20,425 bases of DNA from CAZSXS01 sp964611385. GTDB taxonomy: Bacteria > Bacillota > Clostridia > Lachnospirales > CAYPQA01. The DNA is taken from positions 1 to 20,425 of the forward strand of contig CAZSXS010000069.1 in NCBI GenBank assembly GCA_964611385.1. The letters run 5' to 3'. Positions 1 to 7,955 of this stretch are shown piece by piece. The notes below the pieces were generated by a model that did not search any database, was not told the DNA's origin, and saw only the letters and a list, made by a program, of their open reading frames with translations. Each line of letters begins with the position of its first letter. Positions within the stretch are counted from its first letter, which is position 1. Both the position numbers and the translations under genes were made by a program.

Positions 1-1
1 T

Positions 2-291
2 GGTTATGATTTCCCACTTGGCTACTTTGCTCAGACGTTTTTGAATACAGGTTCTGAGTACGCAAAGCTTTGCAAGATTATGATCGACAATGAGCAGAAG
101 CTGATCGCATTTCTTGCTGCTCTGCCAAACTCCGAAGAAGAACAGTGTTTTCGCAGATGATAACTGCTCAAAGCGAAGTAAGCAGCTTTGCAGAATTAGA
201 GCGATTCATTGAGGGCTTTAAACTCGGTGCGAAGATTATGCTTGATACATTTGTCATTCCAGAAAACAGCGTAATAAGGGATATTGTATGA
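2..291 (+). pseudogene. DUF6809-like protein, 5' end outside window, frameshifted
   Basis: Two overlapping reading frames together give one plausible protein end. The first frame (2-160) reads through a helical stretch ending in ...LPNSEEEQ before a stop. The second frame (157-291) continues with MITAQSEVSS and a C-terminus of the type FIEGFKLGAKIML. That pattern, a helical bundle followed by a 'GF+LGA+LM' ending, is typical of the small DUF6809 proteins of Clostridia, whose function is unknown. The switch lies near 145-156 and corresponds to loss of one base. The gene enters from outside the window, so its start is not visible. Either the gene is broken or the sequence has an indel error. 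The family assignment rests on recalled pattern only. Confidence 0.55.
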
Positions 292-296
292 TTAAG

Positions 297-332
297 GGTA
301 GCCGCTGGAGGGTTCAAGCTCTGGCGGCTACC
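297..332 (+). terminator. hairpin after the DUF6809-like remnant
   Basis: Nine-base arms (297-305 and 324-332) pair perfectly, six bases after the stop codon of the remnant. No T-run follows directly, so it may act together with the next hairpin. Confidence 0.45.
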
Positions 333-343
333 TATGAATAATA

Positions 344-381
344 AAAAGAGCTAACTGATTTTTTGGTCAGTTAGCTCTTTT
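344..381. terminator. bidirectional rho-independent terminator
   Basis: A perfect 15-bp stem (344-358 with 367-381) has an A-run on one side and a T-run on the other, so it can end transcripts in both directions. It lies between the plus-strand DUF6809 remnant and the stop of the minus-strand permease gene at 394, and probably ends both units. Confidence 0.85.
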
Positions 382-393
382 ATTGTCCTTTCT

Positions 394-1665
394 CTATTCA
401 TACCGCAAAGCCTCTATAGGATCCAACTTTGCTGCCTTGTTTGCCGGATAGAGGCCAAAGAAAATTCCAATTAGCATTGAGAACAGGACGCTTCCTATGG
501 TAACGAAGGGGGAAACAACCAGGGGTACGGAGAAAATCTTTGAGATGGCAACCCCTACACCTAGGCCCAGCAAAAACCCGATGATGCCGCCAATCAAAGA
601 GATAATGAGGGCCTCAGTGACAAACTGAATTTGAATGTGAAAATTCTTTGCCCCCAGAGCTTTTCTTGTGCCAATTTCTCGGGTTCGTTCTGTTACGGAA
701 ACCAGCATGATATTCATGACCCCTATGCCACCGACTAAAAGGGATATGCCGGCGATAAAGGCTATGGCGATTGAAATGGAGTTCAGTGTGGAGGTTACAG
801 TGTCCAGGATGGAGGTCATGTTGGTGACGGCTACCTTCCAGTCCTTGTTGACGACATAGATGGCGTCGAAGTATTTTTGGAGCCTTTCCGTCAAGACTCT
901 GACATCACTGTTTTGGGTTCCTACCACCGTCACTGTGTTATAATTTTTTTCTACTACGTTCTGCTTCACCGTGGTCACGGGTATGTAAAAACTGGTGGAA
1001 ATGTCCTGATCTGAGGCTGTGCTGCCACCGAAATCTGATTGCTCATATTTGTATACCCCAATGATGGTATAGATTTCAATGCTGTTGGTCTTGTAAACCT
1101 TCACCTCTCGGCCTATGGGATCTGATCCGTCCGGAAATAGGTTTTTCACAAATTTGTCCGATACGACCGCCGTTTGACTGATGTTTTTAACATCGCTGAC
1201 GGAGGTGAAACGCCCAGACAGCAAGCTGATGTTATTAGCCAGAATATAGTCTGCATTGGTTCCTGAAATCGAAATATTGGCGTAGAGGTCACCATCCTTG
1301 ACTTGCGCCCGCCCCCCAGAGTAGCTTAGGGAAGCCCCTGCAATCTGCCCGACAAAATTGGCCTTCATATCTTCAATCATTTTCTCTGTGATTAAATCCG
1401 CTGATGTAGGCGATTTTCCCGAATTGGTTCTGCGACCTGTTTCAAACATGGAAGGCTCGAAGCCCTTTTCCTGTATGCTCAGTATGATGTTGTTGGCCCC
1501 TAGGGATGACAGGCTGCTGGATACGGACGAGGTCATAGCATCCCCAATAATAACGATGGATATGATGGACATAATCCCGATGATAATGCCTAACATGGTT
1601 AGTAAGGCTCGCATTTTGTTGGAGCGCAGGGAGGCAAGCGCAAGGCTTACATTTTCCCAGATCAT
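394..1665 (-). CDS. MacB-type ABC transporter permease
   Basis: The 423-residue inner-membrane subunit of a MacAB-like exporter. It shows the MacB/FtsX layout: a short cytoplasmic N-terminus (MIWENVSLALASLRSNK), a first membrane helix at about residues 18-41, a large extracytoplasmic domain (about 45-280), then three membrane helices in the last 135 residues. The signature EIGTRKALGA lies in the loop after the second helix and matches the FtsX-domain coupling segment. Proteins of this type do not form a classical channel. In characterised homologues ATP hydrolysis drives a mechanical movement passed to the adaptor and the extracytoplasmic domain. The start ATG overlaps the stop of the ATPase gene as ATGA, so the two are translationally coupled. 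The substrate cannot be told from sequence; peptides, lipids or antimicrobials are all possible for the family. Confidence 0.93.
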   Translation of the reverse strand: MIWENVSLALASLRSNKMRALLTMLGIIIGIMSIISIVIIGDAMTSSVSSSLSSLGANNIILSIQEKGFEPSMFETGRRTNSGKSPTSADLITEKMIEDMKANFVGQIAGASLSYSGGRAQVKDGDLYANISISGTNADYILANNISLLSGRFTSVSDVKNISQTAVVSDKFVKNLFPDGSDPIGREVKVYKTNSIEIYTIIGVYKYEQSDFGGSTASDQDISTSFYIPVTTVKQNVVEKNYNTVTVVGTQNSDVRVLTERLQKYFDAIYVVNKDWKVAVTNMTSILDTVTSTLNSISIAIAFIAGISLLVGGIGVMNIMLVSVTERTREIGTRKALGAKNFHIQIQFVTEALIISLIGGIIGFLLGLGVGVAISKIFSVPLVVSPFVTIGSVLFSMLIGIFFGLYPANKAAKLDPIEALRYE

Positions 1666-2378
1666 TCGACCGCCCCCTTCTCCTTCTCTTTTGCAGGTGA
1701 TGGATACCTGTCGCTGATGATTTCTCCATCCCGGATGGTGATGATCCTTTGAGTTTGTTGCGCCAGTTCTTCATTATGCGTGATCAGGATCACGGTCTTT
1801 TTTTCTTCAATATTAATCCGTTTAAAGATATCCATAACCAGATTGCCAGTTTTGGTATCTAGGGCCCCGGTTGGCTCATCTGCAAGGATAATGGAGGGAT
1901 CGTTTGCCAGAGAGCGAGCAATGGCAACCCTTTGCTTCTGGCCCCCGGACAGCTCATTAGGCATATGGCTCATACGCTCTCCCATTTCCACAAGCTTAAG
2001 CAGCTCTATTGCTCTTTCCCTTCGTACACTTTTTTTGATCCCCATATAAAACATCGGCAGCTCTACATTGGCTAAGGCTGTGGATCTGGGGATTAAGTTA
2101 AACGTTTGAAAAACAAAGCCGATTTTTTCATTTCGTATCACTGAAAGCTGATTGTCTGTCATGCTGGCGATGGGAATGTTGTCTAGGCTGTACTCCCCTT
2201 CTGTCGGCCTGTCCAGTGCCCCCAGTATATTCATAAGGGTGCTTTTTCCGGATCCGGACTGGCCTACGATGGAAACAAATTCACCTTCATTAATCCGTAG
2301 ACTCAAGCCTTTTAAAACGGTCAGCTCATTGGGTTCGCCGATAAAGTATTTTTTAATGATGTTTTTTAATTCAATCAT
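1662..2378 (-). CDS. MacB/LolD-type ABC transporter ATP-binding protein
   Basis: A 238-residue nucleotide-binding subunit. The motifs are complete: Walker A GQSGSGKST (39-47), Q-loop Gln91, signature LSGGQ (143-147), Walker B IILADE (163-168), and switch His201. The ADEPTGALD sequence after Walker B is typical of the MacB/LolD/FtsE subgroup rather than importer ATPases. It overlaps the permease gene by four bases, and its start lies three bases after the adaptor stop codon, so adaptor, ATPase and permease form one operon. It should act as a homodimer on the cytoplasmic face and power the permease. Nothing in the sequence suggests loss of activity. Confidence 0.95.
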   Translation of the reverse strand: MIELKNIIKKYFIGEPNELTVLKGLSLRINEGEFVSIVGQSGSGKSTLMNILGALDRPTEGEYSLDNIPIASMTDNQLSVIRNEKIGFVFQTFNLIPRSTALANVELPMFYMGIKKSVRRERAIELLKLVEMGERMSHMPNELSGGQKQRVAIARSLANDPSIILADEPTGALDTKTGNLVMDIFKRINIEEKKTVILITHNEELAQQTQRIITIRDGEIISDRYPSPAKEKEKGAVE

Positions 2379-2381
2379 GCT

Positions 2382-4778
2382 TTATCGGCCTCCTCTAAAG
2401 AAAAGGCCTCTGCTGGTAGGGTTTGTATTCTTCCCTTCAGGATCCTTCAACAGGAGCATTCCTTCAAATAAACCCTCGCCGCTTATTTCTACTTGGGTGG
2501 AGTTCCTCAGTCCCATTGTCACTGGAATTTCTTTAATGGTTTCATTGAATACGTTTTCATTTATTATGGTTTTATTTATTGCAGATTTGTTTTTAGCTGC
2601 TTCATTTTTCCCGCTTTCAGTTTTAGCGCTTTCTGTCTTTGAGGTATCAACTTCCAGGGCATAAACAAAGCTCTCATTCTCCTTGGTGACGATCATGGAT
2701 AGGGGCACAGAAAATACATTGCTTTTCGTCTCTGTAACGATGTTCAGGAAAGCGTTCATGCCGATTTTAATCAACGGATCTGCTTGCTTAATGTTCGCTC
2801 TGACTTCAAATTGAACGCTTGTGGAACCAGCTGGACTGACCGCCTTTGGGGAAATATAAGATAAGGCTGCCTCGTACACCTTGTCTCCGCTTGCGTCGGT
2901 TGTGACAAGGACGGGTTGCTTCAAGGCAATGGAGGATAAATTGTATTCATTCACATTGGCCGAAACATACAGGTCTTCCAAATCTTCGATTACAAACAAA
3001 ATACCGCTTGGTGTCGCCCCGACTTTTGCATTCAACTCGGTAATGACTCCATCGGCTGTAGCTACAATCGTCCCCTCCGCAAGCTGTGTTTTCAGCTTCT
3101 CCAAATTCAGCTCCTGAATACGGATATTTGCGCCAGTGGATTCAGTCTTGGATTTTGCCTGCTCAAATGTGTTTTCAGCGGATAGAAGGTTGTTCTCTGC
3201 CGATTGAAGCTGTATCTGGCTTTCATTCAAGGCCTTCTGTGCTGCTTCTAGCTTGTTTTGTTTTGTATCTCGGTAATCAGTGATGGCACGTTCTTTGTCG
3301 TTCAGGGCTTTTTCATAAGAGCGTTGTGCATCTGCAAACGCATTTTGCGCTTTTTCAAGCGCTGTATTGGCAGTCTTTGCCGCGTCTTCTTTGGCTCTTT
3401 CTAAATCAGTGCTAGCCTTGTCATAGACTTTTTGCGCGTCCTCAATGGCGTTTTGCGCATTTTTTAAGCGATCATACAGCGCCTTGTCGCTGTCTTCCAT
3501 AGCTCTGTCTAAATCCGTTAAGGCTTTGTTATAAGCAGACTGTGCATCCTCAAGCGCGAGTTTTGTATTGTCAACTGTTTTCTGCGCCGCATCAATCCCA
3601 CTGCTTTTGGTTTCGCTTTCCTTCTTGCTGTAATTCTCTTCTGCTCGACTCATATCGGTTTTTGCTTTTTTCAAGGCTTCCCTGGCATCATCAACGGCTC
3701 GAGCTGCTGCGTCTACAGAGGTTTGAGCACTCTCAACCTTTGCCCAAGCTGTCGAAAGTGCGCCGCCGGTAGTGACTACAGAACCATAGACAGTGAGGTT
3801 GTAATCCTGATAGGCTTTGTCATAATTAGCCTGGGCTGTTCTATGATCGGCTTCCTTCCTTTGGATATTTTTTTCGGCATCAGCAATTGCATTTTGATAG
3901 CTGTAGGGATCAAAGGCCTCTGATTTTTTGCTTTTTTCTTCTGCAAGCTTTTTTTCTGCCTCTGCCAAATCAGCCTTTTTACGGTCGAGGGTTATTTTTG
4001 AATCGTTAATTCGATTCTGATATGTATAGTCGTCAAAAGCGGCCTGTGCTTCCTCCTCCGCTTTGGCTAAGGCCTCTTGCTTGCGCTCTAGGCTGGTTTT
4101 TGCGTCCTCTATATTCTTTCGGTGAGCATAATCGTCGAAATCGTTAAGGGCTTCCTGTAAATCCTTTTCGGCTGCTTGCAGATCCGTCTTTCTCCTTTCA
4201 AGTGCTATCCTCGCCTCTTCTATAGCCAGATCATAGCTATAGCTGTCAAAGGCCTCCTCTCGCTTTTCTTCCGCGTCCTGCAAATCCTTTTCTGCATTGC
4301 TTGTATTCATTTGCTGCCTTTCAAGGGAAATCTTGGAAGCTTCCAGAGCAGTGGCCGCATTAGTAACGCTGTTTGCGCTGACTCTTCTTTCCTCCATTGC
4401 AGAAGAAAGAGCGTTTGCATAGTTTATTTCAGCCTGTGCGATATCGTTATTCAGTTTCGACATGTCCAACTGTGCAAGAACATCGCCGACCTTCACCGCG
4501 TCGCCCACACGCACATAGATTTCTTGAATTGGGAAGGATTGGTTAGAGTAAATATTTGTGGTGTTGGCACTTTTAACCACACCGGAAACGGAAACGCTCT
4601 TTGTTAAATCCGTTCTTTGAAGTGACAGGGTTTGAGGAGCCGGAGCCATGGTCTCAACGGTGTTTCTGGCTCTATAAATGAAGGCACCGGCTGCAAAGAT
4701 GCCGAGACTGGTGATTAGGGCGATCAAGAGCTTTGATCTTTTTGGCTTCTTTCCTTTGTTGATTTTGCTGTTTTTCAT
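2382..4778 (-). CDS. HlyD/MacA-family adaptor with giant repeated coiled coil
   Basis: A 798-residue membrane-fusion protein partnering the ABC pair downstream. The start is the ATG at 4778, preceded by AAGGAGG eight bases upstream; an in-frame ATG ten codons earlier lacks such a site. Layout: a basic N-terminus, one membrane helix (about 16-35), the first half of a lipoyl-like domain (about 60-105, ending VGDAVKVGDVLAQLD), a coiled coil (about 108-565), the second lipoyl half (ATADGVITELNAKVG, 573-587), then beta-barrel and membrane-proximal domains. The coil is made of repeats of about 36 residues in both arms (145-325 and 395-545), with a non-helical, Gly/Thr-rich segment at 326-346 exactly between them. 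A low-complexity Lys/Glu/Ser/Asn stretch (712-736) interrupts the C-terminal domain. The coil is far longer than in classic MacA (whole protein about 370 residues). Family is certain; function of the expansion is not known. Confidence 0.92.
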   Translation of the reverse strand: MKNSKINKGKKPKRSKLLIALITSLGIFAAGAFIYRARNTVETMAPAPQTLSLQRTDLTKSVSVSGVVKSANTTNIYSNQSFPIQEIYVRVGDAVKVGDVLAQLDMSKLNNDIAQAEINYANALSSAMEERRVSANSVTNAATALEASKISLERQQMNTSNAEKDLQDAEEKREEAFDSYSYDLAIEEARIALERRKTDLQAAEKDLQEALNDFDDYAHRKNIEDAKTSLERKQEALAKAEEEAQAAFDDYTYQNRINDSKITLDRKKADLAEAEKKLAEEKSKKSEAFDPYSYQNAIADAEKNIQRKEADHRTAQANYDKAYQDYNLTVYGSVVTTGGALSTAWAKVESAQTSVDAAARAVDDAREALKKAKTDMSRAEENYSKKESETKSSGIDAAQKTVDNTKLALEDAQSAYNKALTDLDRAMEDSDKALYDRLKNAQNAIEDAQKVYDKASTDLERAKEDAAKTANTALEKAQNAFADAQRSYEKALNDKERAITDYRDTKQNKLEAAQKALNESQIQLQSAENNLLSAENTFEQAKSKTESTGANIRIQELNLEKLKTQLAEGTIVATADGVITELNAKVGATPSGILFVIEDLEDLYVSANVNEYNLSSIALKQPVLVTTDASGDKVYEAALSYISPKAVSPAGSTSVQFEVRANIKQADPLIKIGMNAFLNIVTETKSNVFSVPLSMIVTKENESFVYALEVDTSKTESAKTESGKNEAAKNKSAINKTIINENVFNETIKEIPVTMGLRNSTQVEISGEGLFEGMLLLKDPEGKNTNPTSRGLFFRGGR

Positions 4779-4785
4779 GTTTACC

Positions 4786-4892
4786 TCCTTGCAGTAAAAC
4801 TGGCACAAAATCGTGGCACGTACTACTTATCTAGCGTATTCACGCCTAAGCATCGGATCGCTTTATGCTGGTTGTGCCCCGTTCATAGTATA
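4786..4892 (-). promoter_or_regulatory. structured leader of the export operon (element copy A)
   Basis: Read on the minus strand, the adaptor leader starts TATACTATGAACGGGGCAC, contains AGCGATCCGATG, a small hairpin (GCGT-GAAT-ACGC) and ACGTGCCAC, and ends with TTGTGCC shortly before the AAGGAGG site. The 5' GGCACA and 3' TGTGCC can close a long-range stem. The same ordered blocks recur at 7955-8130 on the plus strand with a larger internal hairpin. A TATAAT at 4902-4897 would start transcription near the 5' edge of the element, though no good -35 is visible. Position and fold fit a cis-acting RNA (riboswitch-like or attenuator), but no known class was recognised. A palindromic repeat that happens to lie here is the alternative. 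Confidence 0.5.
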
Positions 4893-4914
4893 TTACATTA
4901 TATACGAGAAAAAT

Positions 4915-4972
4915 AAAAGAACGCTGTCTGATATGTGCTGTAATAATACGCCATATCGGGCAGCGTTCTTTT
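4915..4972 (-). terminator. long hairpin terminator after cinA-DUF6951 unit
   Basis: Arms of 21 bases (4915-4935 and 4952-4972) pair except at two positions. A-rich and T-rich flanks occur on both sides. On the minus strand it lies downstream of the DUF6951 gene, is followed by T-rich sequence, and stands just ahead of the candidate promoter of the export operon. The two imperfect positions are G-U pairs in plus-strand RNA but A-C mismatches in minus-strand RNA. Confidence 0.7.
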
Positions 4973-5099
4973 ACTCAGTCTTCAAAACTTGTACCAACCT
5001 GCGGTTTAACAAGCGGAGTGATTCCCCTAATATTAGGAGAGCTATGCAGAGTTGGACGTGACAGAGCTAACTCTATCTCTGAGAAAAGTTACCACAGTT

Positions 5100-5423
5100 T
5101 TACAGTTTCGTAATCTCAATACTTACATTTTTGGGGAGGGCCAACTTACATTCGACTTCAACCGCTTTAATGATCCCAGCGATGGTAGGACAAGCAGCAT
5201 GACCGAGAAATTTTTGTTTTGCATATTCATACAGGCAATTATCGCCTGGCTTGGCAAGGCAAAGTTCATAGCTATCAAAGGTATCACCAAGCTCTTTGAA
5301 CATTTGATTGATGGATTGGCAAGCAGATTTTACGGATAATTTCACTTCCATTCCGTCTTCGCTTTCTGTATTAATATTCGTGATCAATCCACAGATGCCT
5401 GGATCTACTTTTACATTCGTCAT
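5100..5423 (-). CDS. small cysteine-containing DUF6951-like protein
   Basis: The predicted 107-residue soluble protein starts MTNVKVDPGICG. An earlier in-frame ATG would add 12 residues, but the shorter start fits the family, in which the VDPGICG block lies at the very N-terminus. A weak GGATG precedes it. Conserved-looking features are Cys11 in DPGICG, Cys35 in KSAC, and H75-A-A-C78-P near the C-terminus followed by GIIKAVEVE. The Cys/His pattern suggests metal or cluster binding, but this is inference and no function is established. The gene lies 49 bases after the cinA stop on the same strand, so both are probably one transcript ending at the hairpin 4915-4972. It has no signal peptide or membrane segment. 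Confidence 0.75.
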   Translation of the reverse strand: MTNVKVDPGICGLITNINTESEDGMEVKLSVKSACQSINQMFKELGDTFDSYELCLAKPGDNCLYEYAKQKFLGHAACPTIAGIIKAVEVECKLALPKNVSIEITKL

Positions 5424-5472
5424 TTCTATCATCCATTCTATAGTTAATAAGTTTATCAAAATTTTGACTTAC

Positions 5473-6714
5473 TCAGGCGTTCAAAGCCCTCCTTAAAAAG
5501 TCAAGGGCATTCACTGTTGAACGGGTACGGATTCTTTCTCGATCACCTTTGGAACGCAGTTCCTTGAATACGTGGGTTTTCGAGTGAATGTACAGTCCCA
5601 GGTATACAAGTCCAACGGGCTTTTCTATTGTGCCACCATCGGGGCCTGCAACGCCAGTGGTGGAAAGGCCTATGTCTGCCCCAGAGCGAAGGGCAACGCC
5701 TTTTGCCATTTCGAGGGCGGTTTCTGGGCTGACGGCTCCGAATCGTTCCAAGGTCTCTTGAGAAACACCCAGGCGGTTGATTTTGGATTGATTGCTGTAA
5801 GACACAACACCTTCCATAAACACCTGCGACACTCCCGGAACGTTAATCAGCCGGGAAGCAATCATGCCCCCAGTGCAAGACTCGGCAACGGCCAGGCTAA
5901 GTCCCTTTTCTGTCAGAAGTCGGACGATGACTTCTTCCAATGTCACCTCATCCTCCCCATAAATATGCTCACCAAGGCGGCGGTAAATCTCATCTCCCAT
6001 GGGTTTGATCAGAGCAAGGGCCTCTGCTTCGCTCTTGGCTCTTGCTGTGATGCGGAGAGTAACCTCAGAGGGCTTTGCGTAAGGAGCGATAGAAGGATTG
6101 CTTTGGCTTTCAATTAAGTCCTTGATCTGCGTCTCAACTGCGCTTTCCCCGATGCCGCAAATTTTCAGGGTTTTTGAGTAGAGGGCTGATTGGGCCTTTT
6201 CCTTTAAATAAGGAAAAACATAAGTCAAAAACATATGCTCCATTTCAAAGGGCGGCCCAGGAAGAATAATCAGTATCTTGTTGCCCTCTTCTATAAGGAT
6301 ACCTGGTGCGGTTCCCTTATCATTTTGGATTGCTCTGCCGCCCTGGGGAATCAGAGCTTGTTTTTTGTTATTCTCTGTCATGGGTTGATTGTAGGCCCTA
6401 AAATGCTCCCGAATGCGTTCCATGGAAGGCTCGTCCTCTACTAAGGCCTTATTAAAAAAGTTGGCTGCAACCTCCTTGGTCAAGTCGTCCTTGGTGGGGC
6501 CAAGGCCACCTGTGGCGATAACCAAATCCGCCCGCCCGAAGGCAATGCGGTAAGCATCCTCCAAGCGCTTCTCATTATCGCCCACCACTGTTTGATAAAA
6601 ACAATTGATGCCAAGGTCAGCCAGCTTCTCAGATAAAAATCTTGCATTGGTGTTCAGGATATTGCCCAGCAATAATTCCGTTCCCACTGAAATTAGTTCG
6701 CAATTCATAATCAA
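5473..6714 (-). CDS. cinA: CinA family protein (competence/damage-inducible protein A)
   Basis: A two-domain CinA. The N-terminal half is a molybdopterin-binding-like (MoCF) domain beginning NCELISVGTELLLGNI and containing GGLGPTKDDLT. The C-terminal half is the CinA amidohydrolase domain with AESCTGGMIASRLI and GVAGPDGGT; in characterised homologues it deamidates nicotinamide mononucleotide and helps recycle pyridine nucleotides. About 413 residues, normal length. The start was set at a TTG (6714) because GGAGGG stands seven bases upstream. The next codon but one is an ATG (6708) that would also fit the family start, while the ATG at 6729 contains the ribosome site itself and is unlikely. 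A strong sigma-A-type promoter lies at 6745-6773. The gene shares a divergent promoter region with the PrsA-like gene. Confidence 0.94.
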   Translation of the reverse strand: MIMNCELISVGTELLLGNILNTNARFLSEKLADLGINCFYQTVVGDNEKRLEDAYRIAFGRADLVIATGGLGPTKDDLTKEVAANFFNKALVEDEPSMERIREHFRAYNQPMTENNKKQALIPQGGRAIQNDKGTAPGILIEEGNKILIILPGPPFEMEHMFLTYVFPYLKEKAQSALYSKTLKICGIGESAVETQIKDLIESQSNPSIAPYAKPSEVTLRITARAKSEAEALALIKPMGDEIYRRLGEHIYGEDEVTLEEVIVRLLTEKGLSLAVAESCTGGMIASRLINVPGVSQVFMEGVVSYSNQSKINRLGVSQETLERFGAVSPETALEMAKGVALRSGADIGLSTTGVAGPDGGTIEKPVGLVYLGLYIHSKTHVFKELRSKGDRERIRTRSTVNALDFLRRALNA

Positions 6715-6744
6715 ATTGGTACCCTCCATTTAAAAATGATTGAA

Positions 6745-6773
6745 ATTATATCATATCCTTTTCCATTGTGTAA
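6745..6773 (-). promoter_or_regulatory. sigma-A-type promoter of cinA
   Basis: On the minus strand TTACAC (6773-6768) and a perfect TATAAT (6750-6745) are separated by 17 bases, about 30-36 bases upstream of the cinA start codons. Confidence 0.8.
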
Positions 6774-6795
6774 CCCATCAAACTGGAATTTAATC

Positions 6796-6824
6796 TTGAC
6801 ATTTTTGGAAAACTGATGTATTTT
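6796..6824 (+). promoter_or_regulatory. sigma-A-type promoter of the PrsA-like gene
   Basis: Perfect TTGACA (6796-6801), 17-base spacer, TATTTT (6819-6824). It lies 35 bases upstream of the start codon and back-to-back with the cinA promoter, their -35 boxes only 22 bases apart, so one regulator could affect both. Confidence 0.78.
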
Positions 6825-6859
6825 AACGGGAACAAAAAAACAAACAAAGGAGCATACCA

Positions 6860-7885
6860 ATGAAACCTCTAAAGAAGCTTATGGCTGTCGCCTTAGCCAT
6901 GACACTATTGACCACAGGATGCAGTAGTAATGACGAATATGTTGCCACATTAGGAGATAAGAAAATTTCCTCAACCATTTATAAGTACTTTCTTTCTTTA
7001 AACCGTGAGAATGTTGAGGCTCAGATGCAGGTGGATGTTACAAATACAACTGCCCGCAATGAGTTTTGGGCGCAGACCGCCGGCGACAAGACTTATGAGG
7101 AAACGGTTAAGGAAATGGCCATGAACATGTGCAAAGAATATGTCGTGTTGTTCGACAAGGCCAAGGCAGAAAACATTGAGCCCAATCAAGATATTCTGAA
7201 CAGCATTAACGATCAAAGCAAGCAGTATTATGAAATGGGGGGAAAAACAACTGTAGAAAAGAACAGGGCTTTCCAGGACACCTATGGCATCCCCTATAAG
7301 GACATGGGTGATCTAGCAAAAGACCTTGCAACAGTTCAGACCTTCAGCGACAAGACCTTCATGGACGTAACCAATACGGATGATGAGCTCAAAAGCCATT
7401 ACGAGGAAAACAAAGACAGCATGTTTGACCTTGTTACTGTAAAGCACATTTTATTTAAAACCGTTGATGACAGCAACAACCCCGTATCAGAAGAAGACAA
7501 GGCTAAAGTGCTTGCAGATGCCGAAAGCATAAAGCAACGGATTTTGGACGGAGAAGACATGGTAGAGCTTGCCAAGGAGTTTTCACAAGATCCAGGTTCA
7601 AAAGACACCGGTGGTGAATACACCTTCGGCCGTGGCCAAATGGTTGCTCCCTTTGAGGAATGGTCCTTCAATGCAAAGGAAGGCGATGTGGACATCGTTG
7701 AAACCGATTTTGGTTACCATGTTATGCGTTTTGAAAAACACTCTACTTATGACGATGTAAAGGACAGTGTTGAAGAGAATCTTACCCAAAAGAAATTTGT
7801 TGAACAAATTCAAAGCTGGGTTGATGAACAGGCAAGTAACTTTGTTATAAACGAATCAGTTTATAAAAAGATAAAGTTATACTAA
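6860..7885 (+). CDS. PrsA-like peptidyl-prolyl isomerase lipoprotein
   Basis: A 341-residue extracytoplasmic foldase. The N-terminus is a signal peptide ending in a lipobox-like LTTGC, giving a lipid-anchored Cys21. A SurA/PrsA-like N-terminal helical region (about 25-190) precedes a parvulin-type (PpiC) rotamase domain at about residues 193-292, with VKHILF, the FSQDPGS block, GGEYTFGRGQMV and a final FGYHVMRF. Such proteins assist folding of exported proteins between membrane and wall. The AAAGGAGC ribosome site is at normal distance, and a strong terminator follows at 7910. It appears to be a single-gene unit with its own promoter. The lipobox has Thr at -3 and -2, slightly unusual but acceptable. 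It could be a general PrsA or a paralogue serving particular clients. Confidence 0.93.
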   Translation: MKPLKKLMAVALAMTLLTTGCSSNDEYVATLGDKKISSTIYKYFLSLNRENVEAQMQVDVTNTTARNEFWAQTAGDKTYEETVKEMAMNMCKEYVVLFDKAKAENIEPNQDILNSINDQSKQYYEMGGKTTVEKNRAFQDTYGIPYKDMGDLAKDLATVQTFSDKTFMDVTNTDDELKSHYEENKDSMFDLVTVKHILFKTVDDSNNPVSEEDKAKVLADAESIKQRILDGEDMVELAKEFSQDPGSKDTGGEYTFGRGQMVAPFEEWSFNAKEGDVDIVETDFGYHVMRFEKHSTYDDVKDSVEENLTQKKFVEQIQSWVDEQASNFVINESVYKKIKLY

Positions 7886-7909
7886 GACGACTATAGTGAT
7901 GAACTACAT

Positions 7910-7955
7910 AAAAGGGTTGATTGAAGATCTGTCTTCAATCAACCCTTTTTGTTTT
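7910..7955 (+). terminator. rho-independent terminator of the PrsA-like gene
   Basis: A perfect 18-bp stem (7910-7927 with 7932-7949), four-base loop, followed by a T-rich tail. It abuts the element starting at 7955. Confidence 0.92.

Noticed and set aside
1442..1774. Minus-strand frame of 110 codons across the ATPase-permease junction
   Set aside because: It is an out-of-frame overlap of two strongly supported genes with complete motifs.
2881..4607. Several plus-strand open frames opposite the adaptor gene
   Set aside because: They mirror the repetitive Ala/Glu/Lys-rich coiled-coil codons of the minus-strand gene, have no ribosome sites and no recognisable domains.
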